DNA of 64,000 bases, taken from the NCBI GenBank assembly GCA_033816765.1, contig CM066290.1, positions 2,666,001 to 2,730,000 on the forward strand. The letters are read 5' to 3'. The stretch is from Nothopassalora personata. Its lineage: Eukaryota > Ascomycota > Dothideomycetes > Mycosphaerellales > Mycosphaerellaceae. Under the pieces are notes generated by a model. It saw only the letters and a list, made by a program, of their open reading frames with translations, searched no databases and had not been told where the DNA came from. Position 1 is the stretch's first letter. Each line of letters starts with the position of its first letter. Both the position numbers and the translations under genes were made by a program. Below, in pieces: positions 20,200 through 30,598 of the stretch.

Positions 20200-21620
20200 G
20201 CTATAATCCCTCTATGTTTAATGACTTCTACCTTTAGACTTAGGCTAAAGCAGTTAGAATGGACTTATAGAAGTATATAGAAGGGAAGTTATAGGACGGT
20301 ACGACAACCTAGGAAATGGATCTCGATCTATTACCTAAACCTTAGGAACCAGTTATAGGCCCTCTACTAAACCCTCCTACTAAAGACGATAATGCAGCTA
20401 CATGGACCCTGTTTAGTAGAATTAGCACATCGTACAACCTCCGGTATGCGATGTACAGGGATTAGAAGAAAGAATACGAGGACTTTGTAACTCGCAAACG
20501 CTCCCTAAAATCCTACTTCGAGAGGACTATTCTACAAATGTACCTTAACGACCTTCTTAGCCGACTAGATACCCTCTCTACTTAGTAGACATACATTAAA
20601 GCTAAACTAGAGCCTAAGACTAAGAGTAGAAGGGTGATTCTTTAGAGCTAACACAATAAGCTTATAAAGGGACCTAAGAGTAAGAATATCGACTAATTTC
20701 TTATAAAGTAGCTCGAGCTTAACCAAAAGCTTAGACAGAGGGGCTATCCACTTGCCCTATATATAAAAGATGACCTATGCCGCATGATTAAGGACACTAT
20801 CAATATAGCTAAAGGTAGAATCATTGCGGAATTAAGCAATAACCTTAAAGACGCTATTTAGAGGTGTCTTAAGTTTACTAGAAGGAACCCTAGCAAGTAT
20901 AAGGTAAATAGTAACACTAAGAAGAGCATCTTATTTGCTACATTAGGGGATTAATAGACCACTAGTCATCCCCTAGAAAAGATAACGAGGGATCGCCTAA
21001 GGCAAACATATGCTAAAATAACTAGAAAACCTCCTAATAAAGCATGCCTATTCCTTAGAAAATGCAATATCGTTAATTATAACTTACGACTACCCTAGGA
21101 AAGCATAGACAATACCTAGAAAGGTTAGCTAAAGACCTACCGTAAGTATCTAAGGGACAATCCTTAATTCTATAAGCGCTAGGCAAGTAGATACAAGGAT
21201 CCTAAGGCCCTTAAACTTATAAAGGATCTTTAGTCTAACTCTAATAAAGACTAAAGAATAGAGGGAACGGATTCGAGACCTAGAGGGTTATACGGACTAC
21301 GCGCAATTAAGACCTAGGGAGTATACTCCTCTAACAACTTATCGGAGGAGGACTCCTAGCTACTAGATAAGGGTTCTAACGTACATATAATTAATAAACC
21401 TACGAAGGCCGAATTCACCCTAGAATCAATCCCTAAGGATACACTAGTCTACGTAGCGGCTACTACCCTTCGAGGAGTGGTTAAGGGTACCGTAAAGGTC
21501 CGTATTAAGTTACTAGATAGACACCTAGTTACCTTAAACCTTGAGAATACCCTCTACATTCTAGGATTTCACTACAATATTATCTCACTCCCTTAAATGC
21601 GAAAGAAAGGTCTATTCTTA
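20200..21620 (+). pseudogene. element A gag and protease remnant
   Basis: RIP has placed TAG/TAA codons throughout. Bases 21050-21110 encode a cysteine-containing knuckle remnant. At 21360-21400 'LLDKGSNVHI' corresponds to the copia protease active site, normally D-S-G-S-N-V-H. The start of gag cannot be fixed. Confidence 0.6.
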
Positions 21621-21657
21621 GACGAGCGTATAGATATTTAGTATAATAGAAACAATG

Positions 21658-21854
21658 TGTTAAGGGGATGTCGCAATGTATAGCACGCCCACGACCTGCC
21701 AGTCGTAGATGAACTAATTCTTGCCTTTTGTTCAAGACGCATCGCGCGTCGCAAGGTGTACTCATGCGTGTCACGTGCGGCTTGGCAGCCGGTCGCGACC
21801 GCATGTCACATGCAAGGCCACATGTAGGGGTTAGCCACTGGGCTGCCCCTTACA
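21658..21854. repeat. solo LTR (197 bp) inside element A, related to the LTRs of element D
   Basis: It runs from TGTTAAGGGG to CCCCTTACA and is flanked by CAATG at 21653-21657 and 21855-21859. The block 'GGGGATGTCGCAATGTATAG' is shared with the LTRs of D apart from RIP-type changes. Unlike its host it is rich in CpA and TpG, so it escaped RIP. Confidence 0.88.
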
Positions 21855-21859
21855 CAATG

Positions 21860-23070
21860 CTAGGGTAGTAAAGGTCTATAGATTAGGGGATCTACTATAC
21901 CTAAATGTAGATACTCTAGTAAAAGGAGACCCTATAATAATTACTAAGTGGCCTGTATCCGAAGATAGTACCCTACTTTTAGTTGTAGAGGCTCTAAAAT
22001 AACAATTAAGGAGCGTAGTAATAGCTAGGAGCCGTATGCCCCTACCTACAGTACCGAGGACAATGAAGAACTACTATAAGGTCCTTAGACACCCTAGGCT
22101 AGAGCGTATAATGCACCTACAAGACGCAGTGAAGGGCATCAAGATTGTAGGATTAGAGGAACCACCTAAAACCAACGAGTGCGAATCTTGTGCCCTCTTA
22201 AAAGGACATAAGAGGATATCTCGAAGGTCTAGGATTAAGATACAACCTCCGTCAATACTTAAGGACATCTTAATTAACCTTATGGAATTCGATATAGGGT
22301 ACAATAGGGATCGATATACCTTCTATGCTAGCGATAAGGATATAGGACTTCAATTTAACTGGAATTTTCCTCGAAGAACCTAGGAGAACGTAATAGAGGC
22401 ATATCTAGAACTTATAAGGTTCATTCGATCCTTTAGAAGGTTACTTACCGTACTGTATTTAGATAACGACAAGGCCTACGGGGTAGTATTTAAGTCTTAG
22501 CTACTAAGAGACGGGGTTACTTAGAAACTAACTGCCCCCTATATGCCCGCTTAGGACCTAGTAGAAACATCCGGAAAGCACTTAATTATTACTGCTAGGG
22601 CATTAACATTGTTAGCAGGCCTACCTTTAAACCTATAGCCTAAGATTGTCTTAACAGCTACTTACCTTATAAATAGAACACCATCTAAGAAGTTAGGCTA
22701 GAGGACCCTATTTAACGCAGCTACGGGCATTAAGCTAAGCCTTACTTATATCTACAAAATAGGTTCTAGGGCATACGCTTATAAGACGAATAAGAAAGAA
22801 CGCCCACGCGCCTACAAAATAGATTCTCGATACTACATCGGTTACTGAGTTAGATTTAAAGGTCACAACATCTACCGAATCTAGATACTATCCTATAGAC
22901 AAGTTATAAGATCTAGGGATGTTACCTTTAATAAGAAGTTAAGGTACGAGGGCCTATACGACGTTAACCTCGGACTAGCTATTTAAGACAACGAGAGACT
23001 TCTATATGTCGTAGAACCTCTAAGGCTAGCCTATAAGGGACAATTTAAGGAATTGCTATTAACAATTAAC
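21860..23070 (+). pseudogene. element A integrase remnant
   Basis: A readable segment at 22036-22383 shows the zinc-binding end ('CESCALLKGHK') and the first catalytic Asp in 'MEFDIG'. 'YLDNDKAYG' near 22457-22483 matches the second Asp region. The glutamate region follows with many stops. Confidence 0.75.
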
Positions 23071-23499
23071 CTTTTGACTAACCCTTAAGCTTAGCGGGTA
23101 GGGGACAGTATACCTTAAGAAGAGGTAGATAAGGAAATCCTATATAATAATCCGATTGAAATGAGGGAATCGGAATTTAATTATTAATAGATACACCCCT
23201 AAACTTTGTAACCAGATCCTTAAATAGGTCTAGAAACCTAACTCTAGCTGTTTAGACCATTCGTTCCTCTAGGGGATACATATAAGTTAAGAGGATTAAT
23301 TAGACCTAGACCTAAAACTCTAGACTCTAAGGATACCTACGACACAATCCATTAGAACAAGAAACCGAGGTACGACGAAGAACGAGTACACTCGATTCTT
23401 ACTATTAAGAGGATTAAAGTCTTAGCTACTCTCTCGAAGGGACCTTAAGAGAGTAATACCTTAACTACATCGTCTAAAATAACCGGAATAGGGAACATA

Positions 23500-24394
23500 C
23501 TACCCCCTAAACTAAAGCGATAGAAGGACCTTAACACACACCCTTATAGGGAAGCATTTAGGGTAGCAAGTGTTAAAGAATTTAAGAAGTAATTTACGAT
23601 AAACACCCTATCTTAGTATAATAAGGTCGAAGTAGTAGGACACCCGATAACGTTAATAACTTAGGTATAGAAATATAAGCTTAACTAAAACGTAGAACTC
23701 CTAAAATGCAAGGCTCGAGTTTACGCTCGAGGCGATTAAAAGGACGCTATAGGGGAAACCTACGTAGCAACCCTTTATGTAAGACTCTTTAGGTATATAA
23801 TAGCCCTAGTGGCCTATTTTGACCTTAAGACACTGTAGATGGACGCCGTAAACGCGTTTCTTAATGCCCCTATACTATCGCTAGTATATATGTATGCCCC
23901 TAAAGGATTTAAGAAGGAAGGAAAACTTCTAAGATGCTACAAAGCCCTTTACGGATTTAAGGAGTCCCCTCTACTATAGTATTTAGAGCTTAAAAACACC
24001 CTTAACGACCTCGGCCTATCTAAAGTTACGGACTGTCTCTTTATTAACAGGGAATTTTTAGTCCTAGTTTTCTTCTATATAGATAATATTTGCTTCACTT
24101 AGCCCTTAAAATCCGAATTAAGAGCTAAGGAGCTTATTTAAGGACTAACTAACAAATACGAGATAAAGGTAATAGGACCTATTAAATAGTTCTACGGGAT
24201 TCACATTACTCGCAATCGTTAATAGCGGATCCTTAAACTTAACTAGAAGGCCGATATCGAGAAGATTAGTTATCGCTACGGTATCTTAAGACCGGAGAAG
24301 AGGATTGAAACTCCCCTACTAGGGGGATATGTCGGCCTTAGAAATGAACTTTAGGCCACTACGGAAGAGATTAACGTTTATAGGTCCTAAGTAG
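23500..24394 (+). pseudogene. element A reverse transcriptase remnant (5' part)
   Basis: Reading through TAG/TAA gives copia RT landmarks: 'ARVYARGDQ', 'LQMDAVNAFLNA', 'LYGFKESP' and 'FYIDNICF', the degraded YVDD box near 24073-24096. It continues in frame across the element C insertion into 45133. Confidence 0.8.
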
Positions 24395-24790
24395 TATTAA
24401 CGACTAATTAGTTATGTTAACCTTAGGTTTAGTTGTGTCGACCTTAGGTTTAGAGGGGGGGGGGTCCCTTAGGTCTAACTTGCCCCTATTTCATTTAGGT
24501 TTAATTAGACATTTAGGTAAGCTAGCGGGACCTAGTATAGCTATTAAGATATATACTACGCAGTTAAGCATTGTAAGCGTAGCATTAAGGTAACAATTCA
24601 ATTTATACCTCTCGAGTAGAGGGCATAGGGGTTTAGGTCCGCTAATCCTCTTGTTTTATTTAGCTACTACGCTACTCGTCACGTGACCTGATTTCACGGT
24701 CCCGGGACCGGCAAATACCTCTACTTACATAAGCGCCGCTCTACACTACTACAACTCGGACAGGCCTACATAGGGTGGTTAGTAGACATT
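24395..24790 (+). repeat. 5' LTR of element C
   Basis: 396 bp, with the palindrome CGGTCCCGGGACCG at 24697-24710. Confidence 0.88.
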
Positions 24791-24853
24791 ATTTTAGTAG
24801 TTAATAAGGGGGGGTATTAAGTGTATACCCGGTGGCGTATTAGTATCCAGTTT

Positions 24854-24990
24854 ATAAGGTTAAAATCACGGTTTAAGGTCTAAGGTTCACGGTTAAGGTC
24901 ATTACTTAAGGTTAAGGTTTAAGGTTAAGGTTTAAGGTTAAGGTTCACGGTTAAGGTCGACTAAGGTCGAAAACACTTAAGGTCTAAGGT
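24854..24990 (+). repeat. AAGGTTAAGGTTT-type tandem repeat in the leader of element C
   Basis: About a dozen imperfect units (TTAAGG, TTTAAGG, CTAAGG) lie just inside the 5' LTR, before gag. Confidence 0.7.
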
Positions 24991-26355
24991 ATTTAGCAAC
25001 AATTACGGTTATAAGGTCCTATTAAGTAACAACTAGTATTAGTACATTCTAAAGCAAGTACTACGTAACAATAGATACGGCTACATTACTAGAAAAACTT
25101 AGTACCTTTACCGACATAGGTAGAGGCTACAAACAGCCTATAAACCCTACGAAAATGGAAGGGGTCTATAGGGATTCTGTCCCTTATAAGGGGATGGAGG
25201 AATCGGAGGAAGGGGAAACACCTAAATCTAGTAAAGAAGGGAGAAGCGGAACTAGCGCCGCTAAATTAGGTATAGGTATAGGAACGAACAGCACAATTGG
25301 AATAGATGCTATAACTGCCCTCTTTAGACGATTAGCAGTAGCAATAGAAAACGCTAGCCCTCGCTTTCTACCTCTAGGAGGTACTAAGAATCCGTTCTTT
25401 AATAGCACTAATGCTACTAAGTTCTAGGAGCGGTTTAGCGACCTAATAGACTAGTATCCGCCTCGGGCATCTATTAAGAAGGATAATTTCTAGGGTAGGT
25501 TTAAGCGCAATTGCGAAACTACTATCCGGCGCGTGGTTATAAGACTACCTAGGTGGCTTACTAATAAGGCACGTTTTAGGAGGGCGTTCTTATTAGAGTT
25601 CTTAAGGTTTAACGCCTACTCGATATTAGGGAGTCGGGAATATCTTAAGGAGATTGTTAGGGCGTAGTAAGGTAAGAGGCCTAAAGAACAAGATGTGAAG
25701 AAATTTATCCGCCTATTTATATCCTTAAGTGACCTAATTGAACCTAAGGATTTAGATAATAGCTCCCGGAGTCGCCTTCTCCTTTAGGGATTGCTAGAGG
25801 CTGTCGCGAAAGCGGTCTATAAGGCTTGCGGGCTTTACCTAAAGTAACCTAAGAAGTTTAGGGACTTTTAGAGGATCCTCGATGAAGCTACTAGCATCGT
25901 AGATAGTAAGGAGGGATAGAAAGCTATGCATATAGATTTCCCTCTTACTTTACCTTAGCTACACCGCTTAGTCGTAAAGCAAATACCGCGCCTTAAGCCT
26001 AAGATTAACACGCTTAAGAAGGCCACTTCTAGGACTGTTATTAATAATGACCTTATCTAGAAGGTAGCTAAAATAAGTATACGTGCATACTAGCGCGGTC
26101 GCGTCGCGGACGCGGGTGCCTTCTACCCGAGCGAGAATTAACGCTCTATGTAACCGGAGAGGCCCGATCTAGATACTAAACTGTAGGTTTACGTAATGTA
26201 GCGTCCCCTATCGTAGAATCGCGAGTAGTCTAAAGCGATAGATGGCTGTTGCTATAACTATAGCAGTTCGAAGCACTAGGCTAGTAATTGTAGGGCGATA
26301 AGGTCCTTAATATCCCGGGGCTACGTACACCTCGCCCCGAATAACTAGTAGTATC

Positions 26356-26516
26356 TGACACGGACAAGACAGCAACAGGGCGCAAACGTGTATTAGCCTT
26401 AGTATCGAGTAAGTTCTACGAAGAAGAGAAGTAAGAAGTCGCGAGAAGCGCGTGATAAGATCGGGCCCGAGGTCACGTGACACCGAAGTGCGTCTGTGCA
26501 AAGGTAAACCGTGACA
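26356..26516 (-). repeat. LTR of the TRIM-like element (left)
   Basis: 161 bp, identical to 27314-27474. Confidence 0.9.
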
Positions 26517-26640
26517 CCACCCCCCCTCTCAAACCGCCGTACGCCCTCGTACGCGTGAATCAATCGCAATGGGGTATATCCATCGCCATTACCCAATTCA
26601 ATCCAATCCAATGTATATCTTGCCGCAGCAAGCCTTAAGC

Positions 26641-26946
26641 GAAGACAGTATCACACCGCAGTGTGCCTTGTGTCCACCAACTGTATATCAAGCCTCAGCT
26701 TGCCTCAAGTTGTATCTGCGAAGACAGTATCACACCGCAGTGTGCCTTGTGTCCACCAACTGTATATCAAGCCTCAGCTTGCCTCAAGTTGTATCTGCGA
26801 AGACAGTATCTTCGTTACGACGAAGAGAAACTAAGACTCTCTCTCTCGAAAAATACAAGCCTCAAGCGAAGACAGTATCACACCGCAGTGTGCCTTGTGT
26901 CCACCAACTGTATATCAAGCCTCAGCTTGCCTCAAGTTGTATCTGC
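26641..26946. repeat. 79-bp tandem repeat inside the TRIM-like element, interrupted by a captured segment
   Basis: Full copies lie at 26641-26719, 26720-26798 and 26868-26946. A fourth starts at 26799, breaks after 12 bp, and is followed by sequence shared with the retroposon at 33746-34508. Confidence 0.88.
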
Positions 26947-27313
26947 GCTCCGCCGGTGCTCCTCTTGCTGACGAGCCTGCTCAGCACCATCTCGGCCCTG
27001 AGTCTCGTCTTGTGTCTCTTGCGCCATCTTGCGCAGTCGTTCTACACCCTGGGTGTCGTCGAAATCCGGATTCCACTCTGACTCGTCTTCCACCTCACGT
27101 TGTCCTTCGGTTAGTGTGCCGTTCTGTCGTTGGCGCGCGTCGCGGAGGAACTTCTTCGTGAGTAGGTTAAGGTTCAGGTTGGGAATGAATTAGGATTCGT
27201 CTGCTCCGAGTGTCGTCTGGTTTGCGGCCATTCGGACTCGGTGTCGCACGCGCGTTTCTGTGCACACGTGGTCGGGGTGATCGCTTGCGGCGATCGAGCG
27301 CGGTAGAACTTAA

Positions 27314-27474
27314 TGACACGGACAAGACAGCAACAGGGCGCAAACGTGTATTAGCCTTAGTATCGAGTAAGTTCTACGAAGAAGAGAAGTAAGAAGTCGC
27401 GAGAAGCGCGTGATAAGATCGGGCCCGAGGTCACGTGACACCGAAGTGCGTCTGTGCAAAGGTAAACCGTGACA
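27314..27474 (-). repeat. LTR of the TRIM-like element (right)
   Basis: 161 bp, identical to 26356-26516. Confidence 0.9.
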
Positions 27475-28599
27475 GTATCTAGGGAAAGAAGGCGATCTAC
27501 GTCCTACTAAGTTCAACTTTCGGAGGGACTATAGTAAACCGAAACTGCTCTACATACTCTCTCTACTCGAAGAACATTATAGGCCGATCGAGTTTAATAA
27601 CTAGTATAAGATTCCCGCACTACGTAAGCAATGGATAGGTAGGGACTATACTAGGGTAATAAAGGTTACGCCTCCTAATCATTCTAAGCCCCCTCCTAAC
27701 TTTAGGCATTTAATAGAGTATAGCCCTTAGGACGCACGGTCTAGCTAAACGGAGAAGACTACTAGTATATATTAGGTCTTATTCGGAGAAAGTGAAGTGG
27801 AGTAGGCGGTCGACTTAGGCGAACTTAACGAGGTATCTACCTATCCTATGCAGTCTAATAAAGTGAAAGGGAAGGCACCCGTAGGCATCCTAAAGAATCC
27901 GTACCCGAGGACCCGGTCCTCGGCCTAGGAGCTACGAGCCCGAGCTAAGGCTACTAAGAAAGTTCGCCTACAATTAGAACAGGAGATCCGGTAAGCTGAG
28001 ATTAACTAGTAGGAGGTTGAAATGATTAACGAAGTTAGTGCTTAAATGAGCGAAACTTAATCATTAGCTAAATCCGGGGTAACCCTAGGAAGGGGAAATA
28101 ATGCCTAAGTAAATAGACTAGGGAACGATGCTAATAAAAGACTGCCTAAGGATATGCCTATTAGTCCCGTGAACGCCCCCTTCGCATAAAGGAAGCGTAT
28201 GTAGAATGCTAAGACTATAAGGATTAATAACTACGTCCGACAATATAGTTTAGCTAGTGATAGCCCGGTTATAAAGGAAGAGGGTATTATCTACTAGATT
28301 GATTAGATCCTCTAGATAACGTTTCCTAATGTGAACGCCTAAGATTAGTTTCGATATGGTCGCTAGTTCGAGGCTGCCCTCTTCGGTCGCGTTACTAACA
28401 CCCCCGCTCTTTAGGAGAAGCTCGCTACAGTACGACGCCTTATAGGAAAGGACCCTAAGGTTCGTACTAGACAAGTAGTTACCTATAAAGATAAACCTAA
28501 GTATAATAAGGAGGTCTTCCGCGAAGATAGTTAGGCCTAGTATATCGGAGTGTACTTAACTATGCTTTACTCTAAAGGTGCGGTCCCTGCTACTAAGCT

Positions 28600-29080
28600 T
28601 TATAAGGACGTTAAGAAAATCGGGCTCTCTAGTGTCCTTAACAACTTTGCTATAGTCCCTAGTCCTTAGGTAGTAGCGGAGTTCGGGATAAATAAGAACT
28701 AGATTAGGTGCCTAATTAACGAGGGTTCCGAGGTGAATATCATCGGCTAGAGGAACGCTTATAGATTTAGGTTACCGGTAATGTTAAGTGCTTAGCTTAC
28801 CTTTCGAGGTGCTAGAGGGCGGGCCTAGTTTAAAGGTGTTATAGGCAATTTAGATGTTTAGGTATTTAGGGTTTACTACTAAATAGACATGTTTATCTCC
28901 TCGGATCTAAACTTACTAACAATCCTAGGACGTCCGTAGGCCCGTAAGGTACGACTCACTACCCGTAACTACGATAATAGTTTATAGGAGGGGACTATTA
29001 CTAGCCGTAAAGGTGAAAGTGTTATGTTTACTACCCTAGTTAGCTCGGATAGGTGTAAGACCCTTTAAGAACTGTTAAAA
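28600..29080 (+). pseudogene. element C protease remnant
   Basis: 'CLINEGSEVNII' near 28710-28745 matches the retropepsin active-site context (normally D-x-G-S-x-V-N). 'LNLLTILGRP' about 75 residues later matches the C-terminal ILG motif. Confidence 0.65.
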
Positions 29081-29198
29081 ACATCGGGAAATGGAAGGGT
29101 AGGTTAAGTTACGGCGCTTAACCTACCGACTTGCTAAAGCCGGATTTAATAAAATTAGTAAGGTTCTCGCACTATCTCGGAGGAACCTCGGACTTTAA

Positions 29199-29222
29199 TT
29201 TACCGGTCCCGGGACCGGTAAA
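29199..29222. repeat. 24-bp perfect palindrome (internal copy 1)
   Basis: It is centred on CCGGTCCCGGGACCGG. The same core occurs in both LTRs of element C and at 40759-40784. Confidence 0.85.
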
Positions 29223-29253
29223 AAGCTATAGTAAGGAAAACGGATACTACTAC

Positions 29254-29316
29254 GACACGACGCATCTATAGGAAGACACAACGCATCTATAGTAAGACAC
29301 GACGCGTCTATAGGAA
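29254..29316. repeat. 21-bp tandem repeat, three copies
   Basis: Units start at 29254, 29275 and 29296 (consensus GACACGACGCATCTATAGGAA), each differing by one or two bases. Confidence 0.85.
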
Positions 29317-29518
29317 CCCGGCAAGGCTCTAACGCCTAGTAACCATTTAGCTCACTTATTAGGATTGCTTAGGACTACTAGAACAAAGGAACGAGTTGTA
29401 GAAATTGGAACAGGCGCGTTTAAGGGAGATTCTATTACTAATGTTTATTTAGTTTAAGGGGATTAGCCCTCCGAGATCCTAAGGTAGTCTACATTAAATA
29501 CTTAGGCACGGAAGCAAC

Positions 29519-29943
29519 TATTATTATCTCGTTCTAGGGCTAGTCTTAAAAGAGAGATAAGTCAAGTTACGTGGCGGTATTATTCTTTAGAGAGGCTAAA
29601 GTAAGCTGAGCGAAGATAAATGATAGGAATAAGAGTTATATTCCAATCAGTGAGATAGTAACATGAGTTAAACGCATCGGAACCATAAGGGTTTCTTAGC
29701 GTTCCTAAATACAAAAGGAAATTATTATTGATCTACTCCGATCTATTGATCTGTTTTACAGATCATACAGAGCAATAGATCAATTACTATCGTGCTCTAT
29801 TCTAATCTGTTGATCTGCTTTACAGATTATATAGAGCAATAGATTACTCTGTAGTGGCTTTGCCTTTCTAGCTATAGTGGCGCCTACTCAACTGTAGAGG
29901 CTCTAATTGGTCGCTAAGCATTAGCTTAATCTAACCCGTAACA
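29519..29943 (-). repeat. 3' LTR of element B (left copy)
   Basis: 425 bp. It starts TATTATT where the other copy has TGTTATT, a RIP-type change. Confidence 0.92.
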
Positions 29944-30037
29944 CTATCCCCCTCTTAGTTTAGCTCGCCTCGAGCTTAGGTCATAGTCCTACCGCCTTGT
30001 CCCTTCGTTTAGTGTTCTTATTCATGTCTTCCTTAAC

Positions 30038-30598
30038 ATACTAAAGGCTCCTTCTTCCTCGAGTACTTCTCGTCGTCTCAAGTTAGCCGAAACTATCGAC
30101 AACTTCAGAGAGATAATAGTGCGGTCCTGTTCCAACTGTCGGGCGCATTCGCGGGTGTGCAAGGTGCATGTGTTATCGGGGCGGTACAATAAGTGTGTTC
30201 GTCGAAACATCCGTTATGATATAAAGGTGTCGCGTTCCGAGTTCGATCGCCTTATTAGTAAAAAGAAGAAACTGTAGCGGCAGATAAAGGAAGCCCGCGA
30301 GGCTTAAGAGCGTGCCCGCGAGGCCCTAAATACTGCGTATGCGAAGGAAGAACGGTTACGTAGGTAGATAGAGCTCGTAGATTAGAGAGCTAACGAGGCT
30401 ATTGCCGTAGAGTCGGCGGACCTGTTAGAGCTAGAGTAGGAGGAGTTAGCGGACTTCTACCTAGCTCCTAACACTTGGAATCTCCTTATCGACTAAGGTT
30501 ATAATGTCTCCTCCGATTTCTAGTTGTATAGTCCTCCTTCTCTTCGAGGTTCTTCCGGCGCTAGAAATACTTCATTAGAAGTAGCCGGTAGTTCTTAA
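30038..30598 (+). pseudogene. antisense ORF of element B: Zn(II)2Cys6-like cluster plus charged helical region
   Basis: On the strand opposite pol, one frame runs 187 codons with seven internal stops, all TAG or TAA. It begins at ATA 30038, an ATG after reversing one RIP change. Cluster positions are C31, C34, C41, Y50, C53, Y60, giving the spacing x2, x6, x8, x2, x6. That is the Zn(II)2Cys6 pattern C-x2-C-x6-C-x5-12-C-x2-C-x6-8-C. Both Tyr codons (TAC, TAT) are one RIP-type change from Cys. Residues about 74-140 are Lys/Arg/Glu/Ala-rich and look coiled-coil. The end overlaps the chromodomain end of pol tail to tail. Zinc binding and a regulatory role are inference. Confidence 0.6.

Larger units (their letters stand above)
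26356..27474 (-). mobile_element. TRIM-like non-autonomous LTR element (1119 bp)
   Basis: Two 161-bp LTRs (26356-26516, 27314-27474) are identical over their full length, begin TGACACGG and end CGTGACA. GTATC flanks at 26351-26355 and 27475-27479. On the minus strand a purine tract (GAGAGGGGGGGTGG) abuts the left LTR, so the element reads right to left. The interior has a 79-bp tandem repeat and a short minus-strand open segment (about 27190-26930, with 'KKFLRDARQRQNG' and an acidic Gln-rich tail) that may be a gag remnant. No enzymes are encoded. It is not RIP-damaged. Confidence 0.88.
25155..28060 (+). pseudogene. element C gag remnant, interrupted by the TRIM-like element
   Basis: The first 90 codons are open (25155-25427). 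Read-through then continues to a zinc knuckle near 26240-26290, 'CCYNY...KH.ASNC', one Cys now Tyr. The frame resumes after the TRIM at 27480 with a Lys/Pro-rich C-terminal part. All interruptions seen are TAG or TAA. Confidence 0.7.

Noticed and set aside
24854..24990. Telomeric repeat in the leader of element C
   Set aside because: The unit is a variable TTAAGG/TTTAAGG, not TTAGGG, and lies inside the element next to its LTR.
26569..27081. Plus-strand 170-codon ORF inside the TRIM-like element
   Set aside because: It consists mostly of the translated 79-bp tandem repeat, and the element reads on the minus strand.
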